Part shown: piece after piece, positions 34,469 to 48,089 of the stretch | Position numbering within the stretch: the stretch's first letter is position 1 | Layout of the letters: every line of letters begins with the position of its first letter | Assembly (NCBI GenBank): GCA_027563935.2 | Contig: CM050454.1 | Location: 20,767,501-20,831,500 of the forward strand | Length of the DNA stretch: 64,000 nucleotides | Source: Costus lasius | Lineage: Eukaryota; Streptophyta; Magnoliopsida; Zingiberales; Costaceae | Direction: 5' to 3' | Notes under the pieces: model-generated | The model's input: only the letters and a program-made list of their open reading frames with translations | Told to the model about the DNA's origin: nothing | Database searches by the model: none | Made by a program: the position numbers and the translations under genes

Positions 34469-36826
34469 CTACAATACAAATAAGAGCAGATCAGTATCAC
34501 ATTTCAATCATTTATTCTGGTCTCTTATAAATGATTGTTTCTCACTATTTTATTCGAATTGATAATCCTCAAAAATCGATCGAGAAGTCGCCCGATTTCC
34601 TTAGTGAGATGGGATCCTCATTTCGTACACGGCCTTGCGTCCCATGAGGATGGGATGTACTGCACAAGGTGATGCATGCTTCCTAAGGTAGGCTCGCCGG
34701 CCAATTGCTACTCGGCAATTCCCCTTCTCAAGACCGTTCAGGCACTTTGTGTCCAGCGAGGGCTGGATACAGCACAAAGTCCTAACCTCTTGAGGCTGCC
34801 TCTAGAAATTTCATCATGTGAACCACCACATATGAAAAATCCTAGTCAAGTCTGACCTGACCGTTATACCCAGGGCCAACAATTTCCTTGCGAAAGGCGC
34901 GTCCAGAGTTTTAATCAGACTGGGGAAATTATTGTCACCACACGCCTCCTGAAGATAGATGGGTGTGTCCCACGAGGGTGGGAAATAGTGCACAGCACCA
35001 TCGATCGACAGTTTGACGAGGGTTACGCGTTAGAAGGCTAAGTAACGGGACTTGATATAATTTATCAAGGATTTTTGTGGTCTCGGCACCACGGCTTTTT
35101 ATCTTATTCTACCAATATAGGCATACAATCCTATGGTGGAATAAACAAAGCAGTAAAGACATGCTAGAACAGAAACAGTAAATATGATGTGATCAAAGCC
35201 CAAAACATGGGTAACAAGCTCCTAAACCTAGTCCTAGCCACCTAGCACTACCAAGGGCTATGAGCCATGGGCCCATGCCAACAAGTCCTTAGGTCATCCC
35301 TGAGTGCCCTAAGGGCTCTGCTCCGAGGCCCCACGGTGCACCACCTAGGTCTTCCGCTCCATGGGTCAGCTCGCGAACCCTTAAGGCACCATCCAGGAAA
35401 ACCCTAGATCCCCTTTAGGTTTGGCTAGCCTGAGTCTTCTCCATGAGCTAACTCGCAAACCCTAGGCTCCTCCTAAGATTCGGCCAACTCATATCTCTTC
35501 CTGGAAGATAGCTCGCAAACCCTAGGCTCCTCCTAAGGTTCGGCCAAACATCCATGTGCCACCTCTTTGCTAGGATCTCACCTCAATGCTTGATACGAAT
35601 CATCCCTTGCATGGTGCTCCACCTAGAGGTGCGCCCCCTTTGCTTGGATGTGCCATCAAGCATCCTTGGTGCTCAATCTTCCTTCATCAGCCCATGAACT
35701 TAAGAAGCATCCAAAAGACCTTCAAGTTCTTGGCTAATGATAGAAGATTAGCCCCTCTGCAAGCTTGGAGCGCCAATCGTCTTTCTCAACCCATGAACCC
35801 AATATGCGCCACCTAGGAAAACTAGGATGCACCATGGTTCAGTCAAGGAATAAGATCAGCCCCCCTTAGGTTGCTTTTCCTTCATCATCAGCCCTTGAAC
35901 CCATGCATGCGCCACTAGGAGACCTAGAAGCCATGAGGGTTCGGTTGAGGATGAAGGTTAGCCCCCTTACTTGACTAGGTTGCATCATCACCTTATCCAT
36001 CCATCATCCCTTAAGTGAACCAACTAGGTAACCCTAGAAGCCACTCAAGGTAGGTCAAATAAGGGGATGCGCCACCTTAGGAGGTGAGGTGCGCCAACCC
36101 TAACCCTAGCCGCCACCCCCTTAGATGCGCCCCTAGGTTTAACCCTAGAAGCCACCCTAGGGTTTGGCTAGGTGAGAGTTGCGCCACCTTGAGAGATGCG
36201 CAAGGGAGAGAGAGAGGAAAACGCCACAAAATGTCATCAAGGCCTTTGATTTGATTTACAATGTAGAATTGAAAATACAAAATTGAAAGCGGCACGCAGG
36301 CCTCACATTGATACATCACAGGCATGGCAATAGGGCTTGACTTTGATCATATCAAATGCATATGGAAAAACACTTAAGACATGCTCTTCTATATGCAATG
36401 AAAAACTACAGAACTAGATTTTAATTTTTTATTAGAAAACATGTTCGTTAAATCTCCGCAATCGTATCGAAAATTCAGATCTTTCGTATTCTCTTAGGAG
36501 TCTACAAGTGGCCATATATACCCTGATTATTGATGCCACTTGCAATCCCTAACTTGTACGAATAAGGGCTATCACTCAATCCATGCCCCGAAATCTAGAT
36601 ACAAGTCTCACATCGTGGGTCTATCCCATGAATATGAGGAGAAATAAATTCTCACACATAGGGTCTATCCCCATGTGTAGAAACCGAAAATCATGAATTT
36701 TATAAGAGCGAGAAATAACAAACCTACTATTCTTCTACACATAAAACATGGCATAAAGATTTTTAAAAAATTTCTATGACATGCGCATGCTAGAAAAAAC
36801 CCATACACCGATGTATCTCGTAAGTT
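34469..36826 (-). other. Copia E 5' leader
   Basis: A 2.36-kb non-coding leader. A tandem duplication of about 80 bp with CTCGCAAACCCTAGGCTCCT lies near 35450-35545, and variants of a phrase with AACCCTAG recur through 35220-36180. The plus ORF at 35586-35816 has no recognisable domain and is not called a gene. Confidence 0.7.
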
Positions 36827-36839
36827 GGCTCTGATACCA
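36827..36839 (-). other. Copia E primer binding site (tRNA-iMet)
   Basis: The minus strand reads TGGTATCAGAGCC, one base from the LTR start at 36841. Confidence 0.92.
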
Positions 36840-36840
36840 C

Positions 36841-37300
36841 TGTTGAGATTCCTCGGGCTAAACAAAAACAGCGGAAGCGAGCCCGAAATGAGATTCCTAA
36901 TTCAACAATAAGGACCGTCTTATGAAGAATACAAAGGATGTGAAGAGGGCAGTACCTTATCAAGCAACTTTTAGAAGCGGCCGATGATGAAGACGCGCAA
37001 GGGCCCGTCCTCTACAATCGCGCACACACGGACTCCTCGAGTCCTCTCCAATCTCCGCGCTGGGTGCTAGCCCCAGAAGATGAGATCCACGCCTTTGGCC
37101 TTCTCAACTTGCGCCAACGCCAAGGAGAAGAATGGGTGTTGGTGACGAGTGGATAGCACTGCCACTTGTCCCAACCTTTGTTGCCGAAAAACTTTTATTT
37201 GTTGTCACCTCCTAGACCCTCACGCCAAGGAGTAGAGGGGAGGCGACAACTAGAGACAAGAGAAGAGTCTGGTACAAAACATCTCCCAGGTGGGCCTCTC
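36841..37300 (-). repeat. Copia E 5' LTR, first part
   Basis: 460 bp homologous to the start of 29981-31706. It is interrupted at 37300 by copia D; the rest resumes at 51015. Confidence 0.93.
37296..37300. repeat. Target-site duplication of copia D, left copy
   Basis: CTCTC, repeated at 51010-51014. Confidence 0.9.
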
Positions 37301-37535
37301 TGTTGGCTAAAGAAATCTAAATCACATACATTTGGAAGAATAAGGGAAAAAAATCGAGAACAGGAGAAAGGAGCGGTTGCTCTGTTTTGTAGAGCTGCAC
37401 TCTCACTTTTTGCATTCACACTCACAACTCTATTACAGCAGCTTGCCTAATTCAAATACCAAGCGCTAAGTAACGTGGGCCCACTTGACAATGGCCCACT
37501 CAACATTAACCCAAAAACAATACATTAATTCAACA
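37301..37535 (-). repeat. Copia D 3' LTR
   Basis: 235 bp, matching 50778-51009 with about 13 substitutions and one 3-bp indel. Confidence 0.93.
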
Positions 37536-40500
37536 CTCCTCCTTAATGCTATTGTTTTTCATTCCTAACAAATCTCTAAGATAATTAAATTTCATACAAG
37601 GAAATGCTTTAGTAAAAATATCCGCAACTCGATCATTGGTATTGATGTGCTTCACAAGAATTTCTCCATCTTCAACCGCTTCTCTAATGTAATGATGTTT
37701 GAGGTTGATATGCTTGGTTCGGCTATGAAAAACTGAATTCTTTGATATGGCAATGGCGGATTTGTTGTCACACAAAAGTGTTGTGGCATTCTCTTATTTC
37801 TCACCCATGTCTTCTAGAATTCTTCTTAACCATACAACTTGTTTTGTAGCTTCACTTGCCGCTACATATTCGGCTTCGGCGAAGGATTGTGCCACTCTAT
37901 CTTGCTTCTTTGATGCCCAAGAAAATACACTTGAACCAATTGCAAATGCATACCCAGAAGTACTCTTGAAATCATCCATACTACCGGCCCAATCACTATC
38001 ACAAAAACCAATCAACTCAATCTTTTCTTTCTCATTCTTCTCATACAAGAGCCCAAAATCTTTAGTACCTTGGATGTATCGCAACACTCTTTTTGCAACT
38101 CCAAAATGCATTTTGCTTGGTTGATGCATAAATCTTGACAATAAACCGGAAGCATACATGATATCGAGTCTTGTAGTAGTGAGATACAATAAACTTCCAA
38201 CCAAGCTTCTATAGTGTGCTTCATCCACTTTTCCACTACCATCATCTTTTACTAATTTCTCATTGACTAACAAAGGAGTTGATACCGGATTGCAATTCTC
38301 CATATTGAACTTAGAGAGAATAGTTTGAGGATACTTCTTTTGAGAGATAAACACACAATTTTCTCTTTGATCAATTTCAATACCCAAAAAATAGTGAAGT
38401 AAACCCAAATCATTCATCTCATATTTACTCATCATCTCATTTTTGAACTCATGCATCAATTTTTCATCATCACCGGTAAAGACTAAGTCATCAACATAAA
38501 GAGAAACTATAAGCATACCATGCTTACCATGCTTGATGTAGAGTGTTGGCTCACTTGGGCTTCTTTTGAATTCTTTGTTGGTGAAATAAGCATCAATTTG
38601 CCCATACTATGCTCTTGGTGCTTGTTTCAACCCATACAATGCTTTCTTTAACTTGTGCACTCTTTCTTCTTTGCCTTCAACTTCAAAGCCTTTTGGTTGC
38701 TCAACATATACTTCCTCTTCCAACACCCCATTCAAGAAAGCCGATTTTACATCAAGTTGATGCAATTTCCAACCTTTGTGTGCGGCTAATGCAATTAACA
38801 ATCTAATTGTCTCATGTCTTGCTACTGGTGCAAATGTCTCTTGGTAGTCAACTCTCGGTTTTTGTGAATATCCTTTTGCCACCAATCTTGCCTTGAATTT
38901 TTGTATGGAGCCATCCGGATTTGTCTTTGTCTTGTAAATCCACTTGAGCCCAATTGTACCTTTTCCTTTTGGTTTATTAACCAATTCTCAAGTTTCATTT
39001 TTCTCAATCATCTTTATCTCCTCCTCCATTGCATTTCTCCAAACTTCTTCCATAACCGCTTGTTCAAAGCTTTCCGGTTCTACAACACAAAAGTTACAAG
39101 TAGCATAAATATCACTTAACCGTCTCATTCTTACCGGTGTTGAAGAACTTGGAGAAGATGAGGAAGATCCGGCATGTGTTGAGGGAGGTTGTTGATGGTA
39201 TTCTTCTCCTTCATGCTCATTTGTATCTTCATTCAATAATGTCCCTTGAGCATCTTCTTGAGTTGGTAAGAATGCATTTTCTATACTTTTTCCTTTCCAA
39301 TCAAGCTTATCTTTTTCATTGAAGATCACATCCCAACTTTCAATTACTTTGTTTCTCTTCAAGCTAAATAGTCTATAGCCTTTTGATTCGGTGCTATAGC
39401 CTACAAAGATACATTTCTCACCTTTTTCTTCAAGCTTGTGTCTCATTTCTTTTGGAACATGAGCATAGCAAATAGACCCAAATATGCACAAGTGATTCAC
39501 CGATGGCTTTCTTCCTCTGGACCATGCTTCAAACGGTGTCTTATTCTCAACCATCTTGGTTGGACATCTATTTAGCAAATAAACCGCCGTGTAGGTTGCC
39601 TCGGCCCAAAAAGTGAATGGTAAGCCTTTATCATTCATCATTGTTCTTGTCATCTCTACAATTGTCCTATTCTTTCTTTCGGCTACACCATTTTGTTCCG
39701 GTGTGTAACCAACCGTCAATTGTCTTTCAATGCCAATATCTTCACAAAACTTACTAAACTCCTTAGAGTTGTATTCACCACCTCTATCACTTCCCAACTT
39801 TTTAATCAATTTGCCACATTGTCTTTCAACCATGCTTTGAAATTTTTGAAAATGGTAAAAGCATCCGATTTTTGTCTCAAGAAATAAACCCAACACATTC
39901 TTGAATAATCATCAATAAAGGTAATAAAGTACCTATTTCCACCATGAGAGGTTGCCTTCATTGGACCACATATGTCGATGTGGACTAGCTCCAACGGTGT
40001 CTTTGCTCTCCATGCATTCACCTTTGGAAATGATTCTCTATGTATTTTGCCAAGTATACATGCTTCACATATATCATCATTGCCTTCAATGGTTGGTAAG
40101 CCATATACCATATTCTTCTTGCTCAACATCTTCAAACTTTCAAAGTTCACATGTCCAAGTCTTTTTTGCCATAACCATGATAGGTCTTGTACACTAGCCT
40201 TCAAAGCTATATTTCTTGCCGGTTTGAGAATGAGAGGAAAGTTTCTATTCTTTTCCATTTTCACAACCGCCATCAAGTCTCTCTTATGCTCAACCTTGTC
40301 ATATATTTTAAATATTGAGCCTTCAAAGTGAACCGCATGTCCATGCTCAACTAGTTGACCAACACTTAGCAAGTTTTGAGCCAATTCCAGAACTAGTAAC
40401 ACATCTTGTATCAACATTCTTCCTTTCTTTGAATCAATGGCAATTGTACCTCTTCCCTTGGATTTGACTATGGCACTATTTCCCATTGTGATTTGAGTTG

Positions 40501-40672
40501 TAACCGCCGTGTCAAGCTTGCAAAAGATAGATTCATTTCCGGTTATGTGGTTACTACAACCACTATCAATGTACCATACACCTTCTTTTTGTTCAACCGC
40601 CGTTTGACATGCATAAAAGGTACTTCCTTCTCCACACTTCTCTTCCGTATAGTTAGCTTATTCATTGTTCTT
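37530..40672 (-). pseudogene. pol: Copia D pol: PR remnant, integrase, RT, RNase H
   Basis: From 40672 leftwards: the end of the protease region, pre-integrase LWQKRLGHVNFESLKML with CEAC, integrase core VHIDICGPM (40486-39806), a frameshift near 39870, SDRGGEY and TPEQNGVAERKNRT (39896-38988), a [17 protein letters not shown] and [14 protein letters not shown] (38984-38607), a TAG, RT box LYVDDLVFTGDD (38516-37794), a TAA, and the RNase H end DNKSAIAISKN with DIFTKAF (37775-37530). Two of the stops stand where Trp is expected. The stretch next to 40672 is separated from gag by the inserted copia B. Confidence 0.93.
37536..37546 (-). other. Copia D polypurine tract
   Basis: The element strand reads TTAAGGAGGAG directly before the 3' LTR. 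The RNase H frame overlaps it. Confidence 0.8.
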
Positions 40673-40677
40673 GAATC
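40673..40677. repeat. Target-site duplication of copia B, left copy
   Basis: GAATC, repeated at 49778-49782. Confidence 0.93.
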
Positions 40678-42365
40678 TGAAAGTCCCCTAGAACAAGGGG
40701 GGGCGAAACCCTATAGGAGGCACAACAAAAACCTCTAGCGGAATCTAGGATTTCTAACAAGATCGCATAGCATGTAACATGTTCAACTTTCATTAGAAAG
40801 GGATTCTTACCATTGCCATCGCTTAGATGGTGTCTTGGAAGGAAAGGCGCAAGTGCTCCTTCTCCAAAGGTGACGCACACAATTGGTGTCGCCTACTCTT
40901 CTTTGGTGCTCCTTGTGCTAGCAAGGTTCCAAGAAGTCGTTGTCGAATGGAAGGGAAAGATCACCTTGCTTGGCCGAACACTTCCTCTTCTTCGTCTACA
41001 CTCTCCACATGAGAGTGCAAGTGCCGAATACTCAAGTTGGCGACGAGAGAGGAGGAGAAGCGAGAGAGTAGAGCGCCTTAGGCGTGAACGTGAGTAGTGG
41101 TCACGTATGTGATCATGCTTTCTAAAAATAGAAAGCCACTTACTCACATGCGATCATGGGTTTACCCCTATCGCAAACTCCTCTCAATTTGAACCACACG
41201 CTCACTCAATGAGCTGGTTCAATTTGGTTTGGTTTAATAACCAAATAAACCAAGCAATCAGTCCAGACCACAATAAACCCTAAGGCTCTTGATCTGACCG
41301 TCGATCTCTTGATGCTGCTGATCTCACTGATCTAGCATCCATTCTCTCGATCGAAGCTTACCGATCTCAAGCCCTAATCAATCAAACATGATCAGACCAG
41401 ATCTCACTTACAATCAGAGATTAAATCCCTTTAAACTGAACCTGAACAATTCAGTCCACACGATCTGACTAAAGTAAGCCATATCATCAAATTGTGCGAC
41501 CCTGAGGGTTTCCTTTAAATGTCGGTAACGATAACTCACGTTATCACGATCAGTGAGGGGTATCTAGCAACACATCACTGTCTCCCGATATAAAGAAAAG
41601 AGTCTTCCAAGACTACACCCAAACCATAGCACAAGTGTGAATCCAACTCACAAGGCATGCATGTTTCCTTTGCCACTGGATGTTCTTATTGGACAAGCGT
41701 GTCAAGCTTGTAACTCCAATATGATGAGCATGATTAGATCAGATGAACATAGTCACCTGGGTATGGCCATACACTATTCTCAATCATCTCATCCAGGGGG
41801 CCCCTTTAGAACATCACACTCCTTAAACAAGGAGACGGCAATCCTTTGTCTATCACTAGTGCCCTAACCTGACTCAAGCTCACCATCCAAGATAGTCTAT
41901 AATCATTATGTTTCAAATGATATTGAACTACCTCAAAACAATGACAATCATCATTCAGAAACACAAGTGATCTCAAGTCAGAGGAAATGTGCCACTTGTC
42001 GCATTCAAGGATTATTCACATTGTGACAAGCAATTGAATATCCTAGTAGGGTCTGTCCAGTACATCCAATGTACCCATGAGTCTACATCTTATTCCATGC
42101 TCGAAGCATCCTATAAGATTAGAACACATATTAGTCTCAATCATATCAAGGCTGTCTCATGTTCACCAAGATATCTCGACTAAGGACTTTATAGCATGTC
42201 AGCCCAGCTGAACAGCTTTGAGACATTATTCAGAAGTACAATTATTGCAGCAGACAATGTAACAAACTGAATAACAACCATGCCTTTATAAACATAAAAG
42301 TTTATTACATGATACTGATACATTCCCAAGGCCTCAAACATTAGCCTTAAGGGCATACCCCAACA
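40678..42365 (-). repeat. Copia B 3' LTR
   Basis: 1688 bp, plus strand TGAAAGTCCCCTAGAAC to ATACCCCAACA. Confidence 0.95.
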
Positions 42366-42377
42366 ATCTCCCACTTG
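42366..42377 (-). other. Copia B polypurine tract
   Basis: The element strand reads CAAGTGGGAGAT before the 3' LTR. The gag-pol stop at 42386 is only a few bases upstream. Confidence 0.82.
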
Positions 42378-42385
42378 CACTTAAT

Positions 42386-45300
42386 CTAATGGTTGAGAAA
42401 TCTCAAACCCATATTATTACAGTGCTTCTCATGCTTCTGCTGCGCCAGAGGCTTAGTAAGCGGGTCTGCCAGATTGTCATCTGTATGAACCTTGCAGACT
42501 TTGATCTCGCCACGATCTATGATCTCCCTGATCAAATGAAACCGTCTCTGTATGTGCTTGGACTTCTGGTGCGACCGTGGTTCCTTTGCTTGTGCGATTG
42601 CTCCAGTGTTATCACAGAAGATAACCAAAGGATCTGCACTCGAAGGAACAACACCAAGTTCTCTCACGAACTTACGAATCCATACTGCCTCCTTGGATGC
42701 TTCCGAGGCTGCAACATACTCGGCTTCTGTTGTGGAATCAGCAACAGTTGACTGTTTGAAACTCTTCCACACCACTGCTCCTCCATTCAAGCTAAAAACA
42801 TAGCCTGATTGCGATCGGAAATCATCCTGGTCAGACTGGAACGAAGCGTCAGTATATCCTTCAATACTAAGTTCTTCCTGACCACCATATATCAAGAACA
42901 TATCTTTGGTCCTCCGCAGATATTTTAAAATGTTCTTGACTGCAATCCAGTGTGCCTGACCTGGATTACCTTGGAACCGACTGGTCACGCTTAACCCGTA
43001 AGCGACGTCTGGGCGAGTACACAACATCGCATACATAATGGACCCAATAGCCGAAGCATAAGGCGTATTGTCCATTTCATCTTTCTCAGTCTGTGTTTGT
43101 GGACACTGACTCTTCGAAAGATTCAGACCATGTCTGACTGGAAGATATCCTCTTTTAGAATTCTCTAAATGAAATCTCTCCAGGACTTTATCGATGTAAG
43201 TACTCTGGCACAGCCCGAGAAGTCTCTTAGATCTATCCCTGTAGATCTTCACACCTAATACATAGGCTACTTCTCCTAGATCTTTCATCTGGAAACACTT
43301 CCTTAACCATGCCTTAACCGCATGCATTTCAGGAATATCGTTTCCAATGATCAAGATATCATCGACGTAGAGGATTAGAAAAGTAATCACGCTCCCACTA
43401 AACCTCTTATATACACACGGGTCATCCTCGTTCTTGATGAAACCAAACTCAGAGATTGATTCATCAAAACGAATATTCCAGCTTCTAGATGCTTGTTTAA
43501 GTCCATAAATAGACTTCTTTAACTTGCATATCTTATGACGATCTGATGGATTAGTGAAACCTTCTGGTTGTGTCATATACACATCCTCATCCAGATTTCC
43601 ATTCAGGAAAGCTGTCTTCACATCCATTTGCCAGATCTCATAATCATAATATGCAGCTATCGCGAAAAGAATCCGAATAGACTTAAACATAGCTACAGGT
43701 GAGAAAGTTTCATCATAATCTATCCCGTAGATTTGTTTGAAACCTTTCGCAACTAGCCTGCCTTTATAGGTAACCACGTTACCATCCATGTCAATCTTCT
43801 TCTTGAAGATCCATTTGCAGCCTATAGGGATAACTCCCGGAGGCGGATCAACCAAATCCCAGACTTGGTTATCTGACATGGAGTCCATCTCGGCGCGCAT
43901 AGCTTCAAGCCATCTCGCTGACTCCGGTCCACTGACCGCATCCGCATAAGTGAGGGGTTCATCATTATCAATGATGTAGACTCCGTCATAGCGCTCAGGC
44001 TGTCGACGGATCCTTCCCGATCTTCGCGGTTCCCGTGATATCTGAGCCTCAAGTTGTTCAGTAACCTGATCCACCGGCTCAGGCTCATCCAACTGTGCTT
44101 GACTACTTTGTTCTTCCTCTGGATTCTCATCCAACTTTATTTCTCTCCCACTGGCCTCTTGCAGAAGAAACTCCTTCTCAAGAAATATGGCCGTCCGAGC
44201 AACAAATACCTTGTTCTCTTTGGGATCGTAGAAATAATAACCCTTAGTTTCCTTAGGGTAACCGACAAAGATACATTTGTCAGATCTGCTCTCTAGTTTC
44301 CCAGAGGCGAGCTTTTTGACATAAGCCTCGCAGCCCCAGATCCTGATAAATGTCAAGCTCGGCTGTTTCCCATACCATAACTCATATGGCGTCTTAGAAA
44401 CTGCCTTGGATGGCACTCGGTTTAGTACCTTTGCAGCTGTTTCCAGTGCAAATCCCCAAAAGGAATATGGAAGAGTAGCCTGACTCATCATAGAACGAAC
44501 CATATCAAGTAACGTTCTATTTCTCCTCTCGGACACACCATTCCATTGCAGTGTTCCTGGCGGAGTGAGCTGTGAGATAATCCCACACTCCTTCAGATAG
44601 TCAGTAAACGCATGACTTAGGTATTCTCCACCTCGATCAGAACGAAGTGCCTTGATACTTCGGCCTAGCTGATTCTATACTTCATTCTTGAACTCTTTGA
44701 ACTTGTCAAAAGATTCACTTTTATGTCTCATTAAATAGACATACCCATATCTACTGAAATCATCAGTAAAGGTAATGAAGTACTGATAGCCACCTCTGGC
44801 ATGTTTACTAAATGGCCCACACACATCACTGTGTATAAGGTCAAGTAAACCTGAAGCCCTTTGACCTTTGTTAGGAAAAGGTGACTTCGTCATTTTACCC
44901 ATTAAACAAGCCTTGCATGTATCAATCTCCTCATAGGAGAATGATCCCAGCAGTCCATGATCATGCAACCGCTTAATGCGTTTCTTGTTAATATGGCCTA
45001 AACGACTATGCCATAGCAAGGTGCTATCATCAGCATACTTGGCTTTCTTAATATTAATATTTTGTATAGAACATTCCATGTCCAACATGAATAACCCATT
45101 GTTAATTGAACCAGTAGCATAAACAATATTATCAAAAGTTAAAACACACTTTGAAATATTGCATTCAAAGGAAAATCCCTTCCTGACAAGAGCAGGAATG
45201 GAGATAATATTCTTAGTAATGCTAGGAACAAAATAACAACTGTTTAGTTCTAATACAAGCCCAGATGGCAAAGAGATGAAATAGTCTCCTACAGCAACAG

Positions 45301-46273
45301 CAGCAACCCGTGCCCCGTTTCCAACTCGTAGGTCCACCTCATGCTGTCCCACCTGTCTTCTTCTCTTGAGTTCCTGTACATTTGAACAAATGTGAACTCC
45401 ACATGCAGTGTCCAACACCCATGAAATAGAAGAAGATGAAACCATGACTTCCGTCACGTATATACCTGAGCCAGAAGCGATGCTTCCCCTCTTATCTCCT
45501 TGGAGCGCTTTACAGTCCTTTTTCCAGTGACCCAGCTGGCCACAGTGGAAACATCTGTATTCCTTTGACTGCTTGACTTTTTGCTTCAGAGCCTTGCTGT
45601 AACTCTTCACAGGGGTCTTGCCCTTCTTCCCCTTCTTCTTGTTGTTCCTTGAAGGAACCATTAAGACAGAGGTTGAAGGCTTTCCCTTCAGAGTTTCCTC
45701 AGTAGTCAAGAGCATATTCAGCAGCTCTGCCGGAGTACAATCGATTTTGTTCATATTAAAGTTAATGATGAACGCATCGAAAGAGGGCGGGAGAGACTGC
45801 AGAATAATGTCTACAGCAAGCTCCTGGTTGATGGTATGCCCCAGTTTCTCTAGAGCCTCCTTGTGCCCAATCATCTTGAGCACGTGAGCTCCCACTGGGC
45901 TCCCTTCAGCCAGTTTGCTCTGAAAGAACAGCTTTGTCAGATTATAGCGTTCTGTCCTCGCCTGTGCAGCATACAGCATCTTGAGGTTTGCTATCATGTC
46001 TATAGCAGACATATCCTCATGCTGACGCTGCAGCGGTGGCGTCATAGACGCTAGCATCAGGCAAGCGACATCAATGCTATCATTGACGTGCTTTTCATAA
46101 GCTTCCCGAACCGCCCTTGCGGCGTTCGGAGCGGGCTGAGGCGGCATAGCCGTCTCGAGGACATACAGTTTCCTCTCTGCCTTAAGAACAATCTTAAGGT
46201 GTCCGAACCAGTCTGAGAAGTTTGGCCCAGCAAACTTCTCCCTTTCCAGTAGGGATCGCACATTGAAGCTCAT
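42386..46273 (-). pseudogene. gag-pol: Copia B gag-pol polyprotein, one in-frame stop
   Basis: One frame of about 1296 codons starts at ATG 46273. Approximate residue positions: gag 1-215, zinc knuckle CFHCGQLGHWKKDC near 238, protease WVLDTACGVHI near 284, pre-integrase LLWHSRLGHINKKR near 416, integrase DVCGPF near 484, RSDRGGEYL near 544 and NGVSERRNRT near 580, RT MDVKTAFLNG near 880 and LYVDDILIIG near 968, RNase H STTEAEYVAASEA near 1184, end RFLNH. The only break I find is a TAG at 44675-44677 (V then stop then NQ) where A has a Gln codon, between the integrase Asp sites. Gag-pol in one frame is usual for copia. Confidence 0.95.
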
Positions 46274-48074
46274 GGTGTTCGTTGCTGCAGGTATCTACAA
46301 CAATGCAAGAACAGCAAGGTCAGTATCAATGTAAAGAATCAATTCAGGACTTAAGAATGATTCTTTTTCTCACTATTTTATCTGGCTGAAAAATCCAGCA
46401 AAACAGCCCGAAAGAGTAGAACTCTTTTAGTGAGATGGGATCCAGATTTCATACTTGGTCTCCGCGTCCCGCTCAGGCGAGATAAGATGCACAGAGAGTA
46501 CAAGTACTAATTTCTGGTAGGCTGTCCCAGCCAATCGCCAACCCGTGCGATTCCCCTTCATCTGGGCAATCCAGCAGACTGTGCCAACTGAGTTGGTACA
46601 ACACAATCTCTGACCCCACAGATGGCTGCCTCCATGCGCTACCATATGCGCCACATATGTAGCCTACATGGTCAAGCTGACCCGACCTACTCCCTGGACC
46701 ACCACGTGCTATGCTGAGCAACGAGAAGCGATAAATCCCTTCTCTGTAACACGCAGGTGTAATCCCGCACCATCTGAAGATAGATGGACGTGCCCACTGA
46801 GTGGGTACAACACGGCTCCAACGATAATCAGAACAGTGAGGTTTCGCGTCAGAAGGCATACGAGCTTGATATTTTAGCGTTGGATTTTAACGGTCTTTTA
46901 TCTTCTTCACTATCATGCAATTCCTATGGTGATAGCAGAAGATAAATAAATCATGCTGTTCTACTTATTTAAACAATAAAAGAAAGCATGGATCTTATGT
47001 GGTAAAAGCCCATAGCCTAAGTAAGACCTTAATTAACTTAAGTCTTCACTTGCTTTTCTTCATGGGTCTTTTGCTGATCATCTGGCCCAACCCAGGGCCC
47101 AAGCGCCATCTGCAGCTCAGGTGCGCCTACCAGGGAAAATGCGCCTGGTCCCAGAGTCGAACCCTGGACCTCCCTCCTGGTCAAGCCACTGCTGCATGCG
47201 CCTCTGCCAAGTGTGCTTTGTGCTCTTGTCTGATTAATTTACAAATTAATCTATCTAGACAAGATTGACACGCAGGTCAATTACACTTTATAAATTAAAT
47301 ACAATGTGATACGCAGATCACAATAATTAATTTACAACTTAAATTCCAGGCACGCAGGCCCCAGCACAGCACACAATTAACATGGGCAGCCCACATAAGA
47401 ATTAAATAAACAAACATAGGCATCAAGCAACATGTGATCCAATCATGAAAATTAAATTTCGAAAACCCCATAGGCATCAATTTTAATTTCCTTATTTGCC
47501 CTACAACCTTACAACGGTCCATTACTAGGGATCCACTCATCCAACCTAGTCAGATCCACTGCCCTTGCATGCACCAAGTCCTAACTGACTTGAGTCGACC
47601 AAAAGGTCAACCATGCATGCGCCAGGGCCGAACAACCCTCATGAGATCTGGCAAGCGGGTGTGACCCCGGGCCTAACTCATGTGTGCTCGCTAGTCGTCT
47701 CAATCAGACATCGCTACACGCCTCTCTACAGTCGACCTATAGCCACCAGGTGCTATCGCACCGGTGCTATCTGGTTAACCCATCAAGGCTGTCAGATGGT
47801 CTGATCAGACTGTCTGGATCTAACCTAGGGGATGACTTCAACCCTAATAACCCGTCTAAGGGTTTAATGCAGGGCCTTAGATCTATAATGAGTCGCGCAA
47901 GTATAAGAAGTTTTGAGAAAACATACATATGCGCCAACAAGAAAACATGCGCCTAGGAGAAATAAAAACATCTCTAACAAGCATGTAAAATTCGCCTATC
48001 TCAACTAGCGCATGTAACATATAGATCATTGCATAGGATCACATAGAAAGCAAACATATTAGCATGCAATAACT
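46274..48074 (-). other. Copia B 5' leader
   Basis: A non-coding 1.8-kb leader, closely similar to 25734-27536 of A with small indels. A T-arm-like hairpin lies near 47150-47180. No gene is seen in it. Confidence 0.8.
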
Positions 48075-48087
48075 GGCTCTGATACCA
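48075..48087 (-). other. Copia B primer binding site (tRNA-iMet)
   Basis: The minus strand reads TGGTATCAGAGCC, two bases from the LTR start. Confidence 0.93.
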
Positions 48088-48089
48088 AT

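Noticed and set aside
35586..35816. Plus ORF of 76 codons in the copia E leader
   Set aside because: No domain and it lies in a repeated leader with biased composition.
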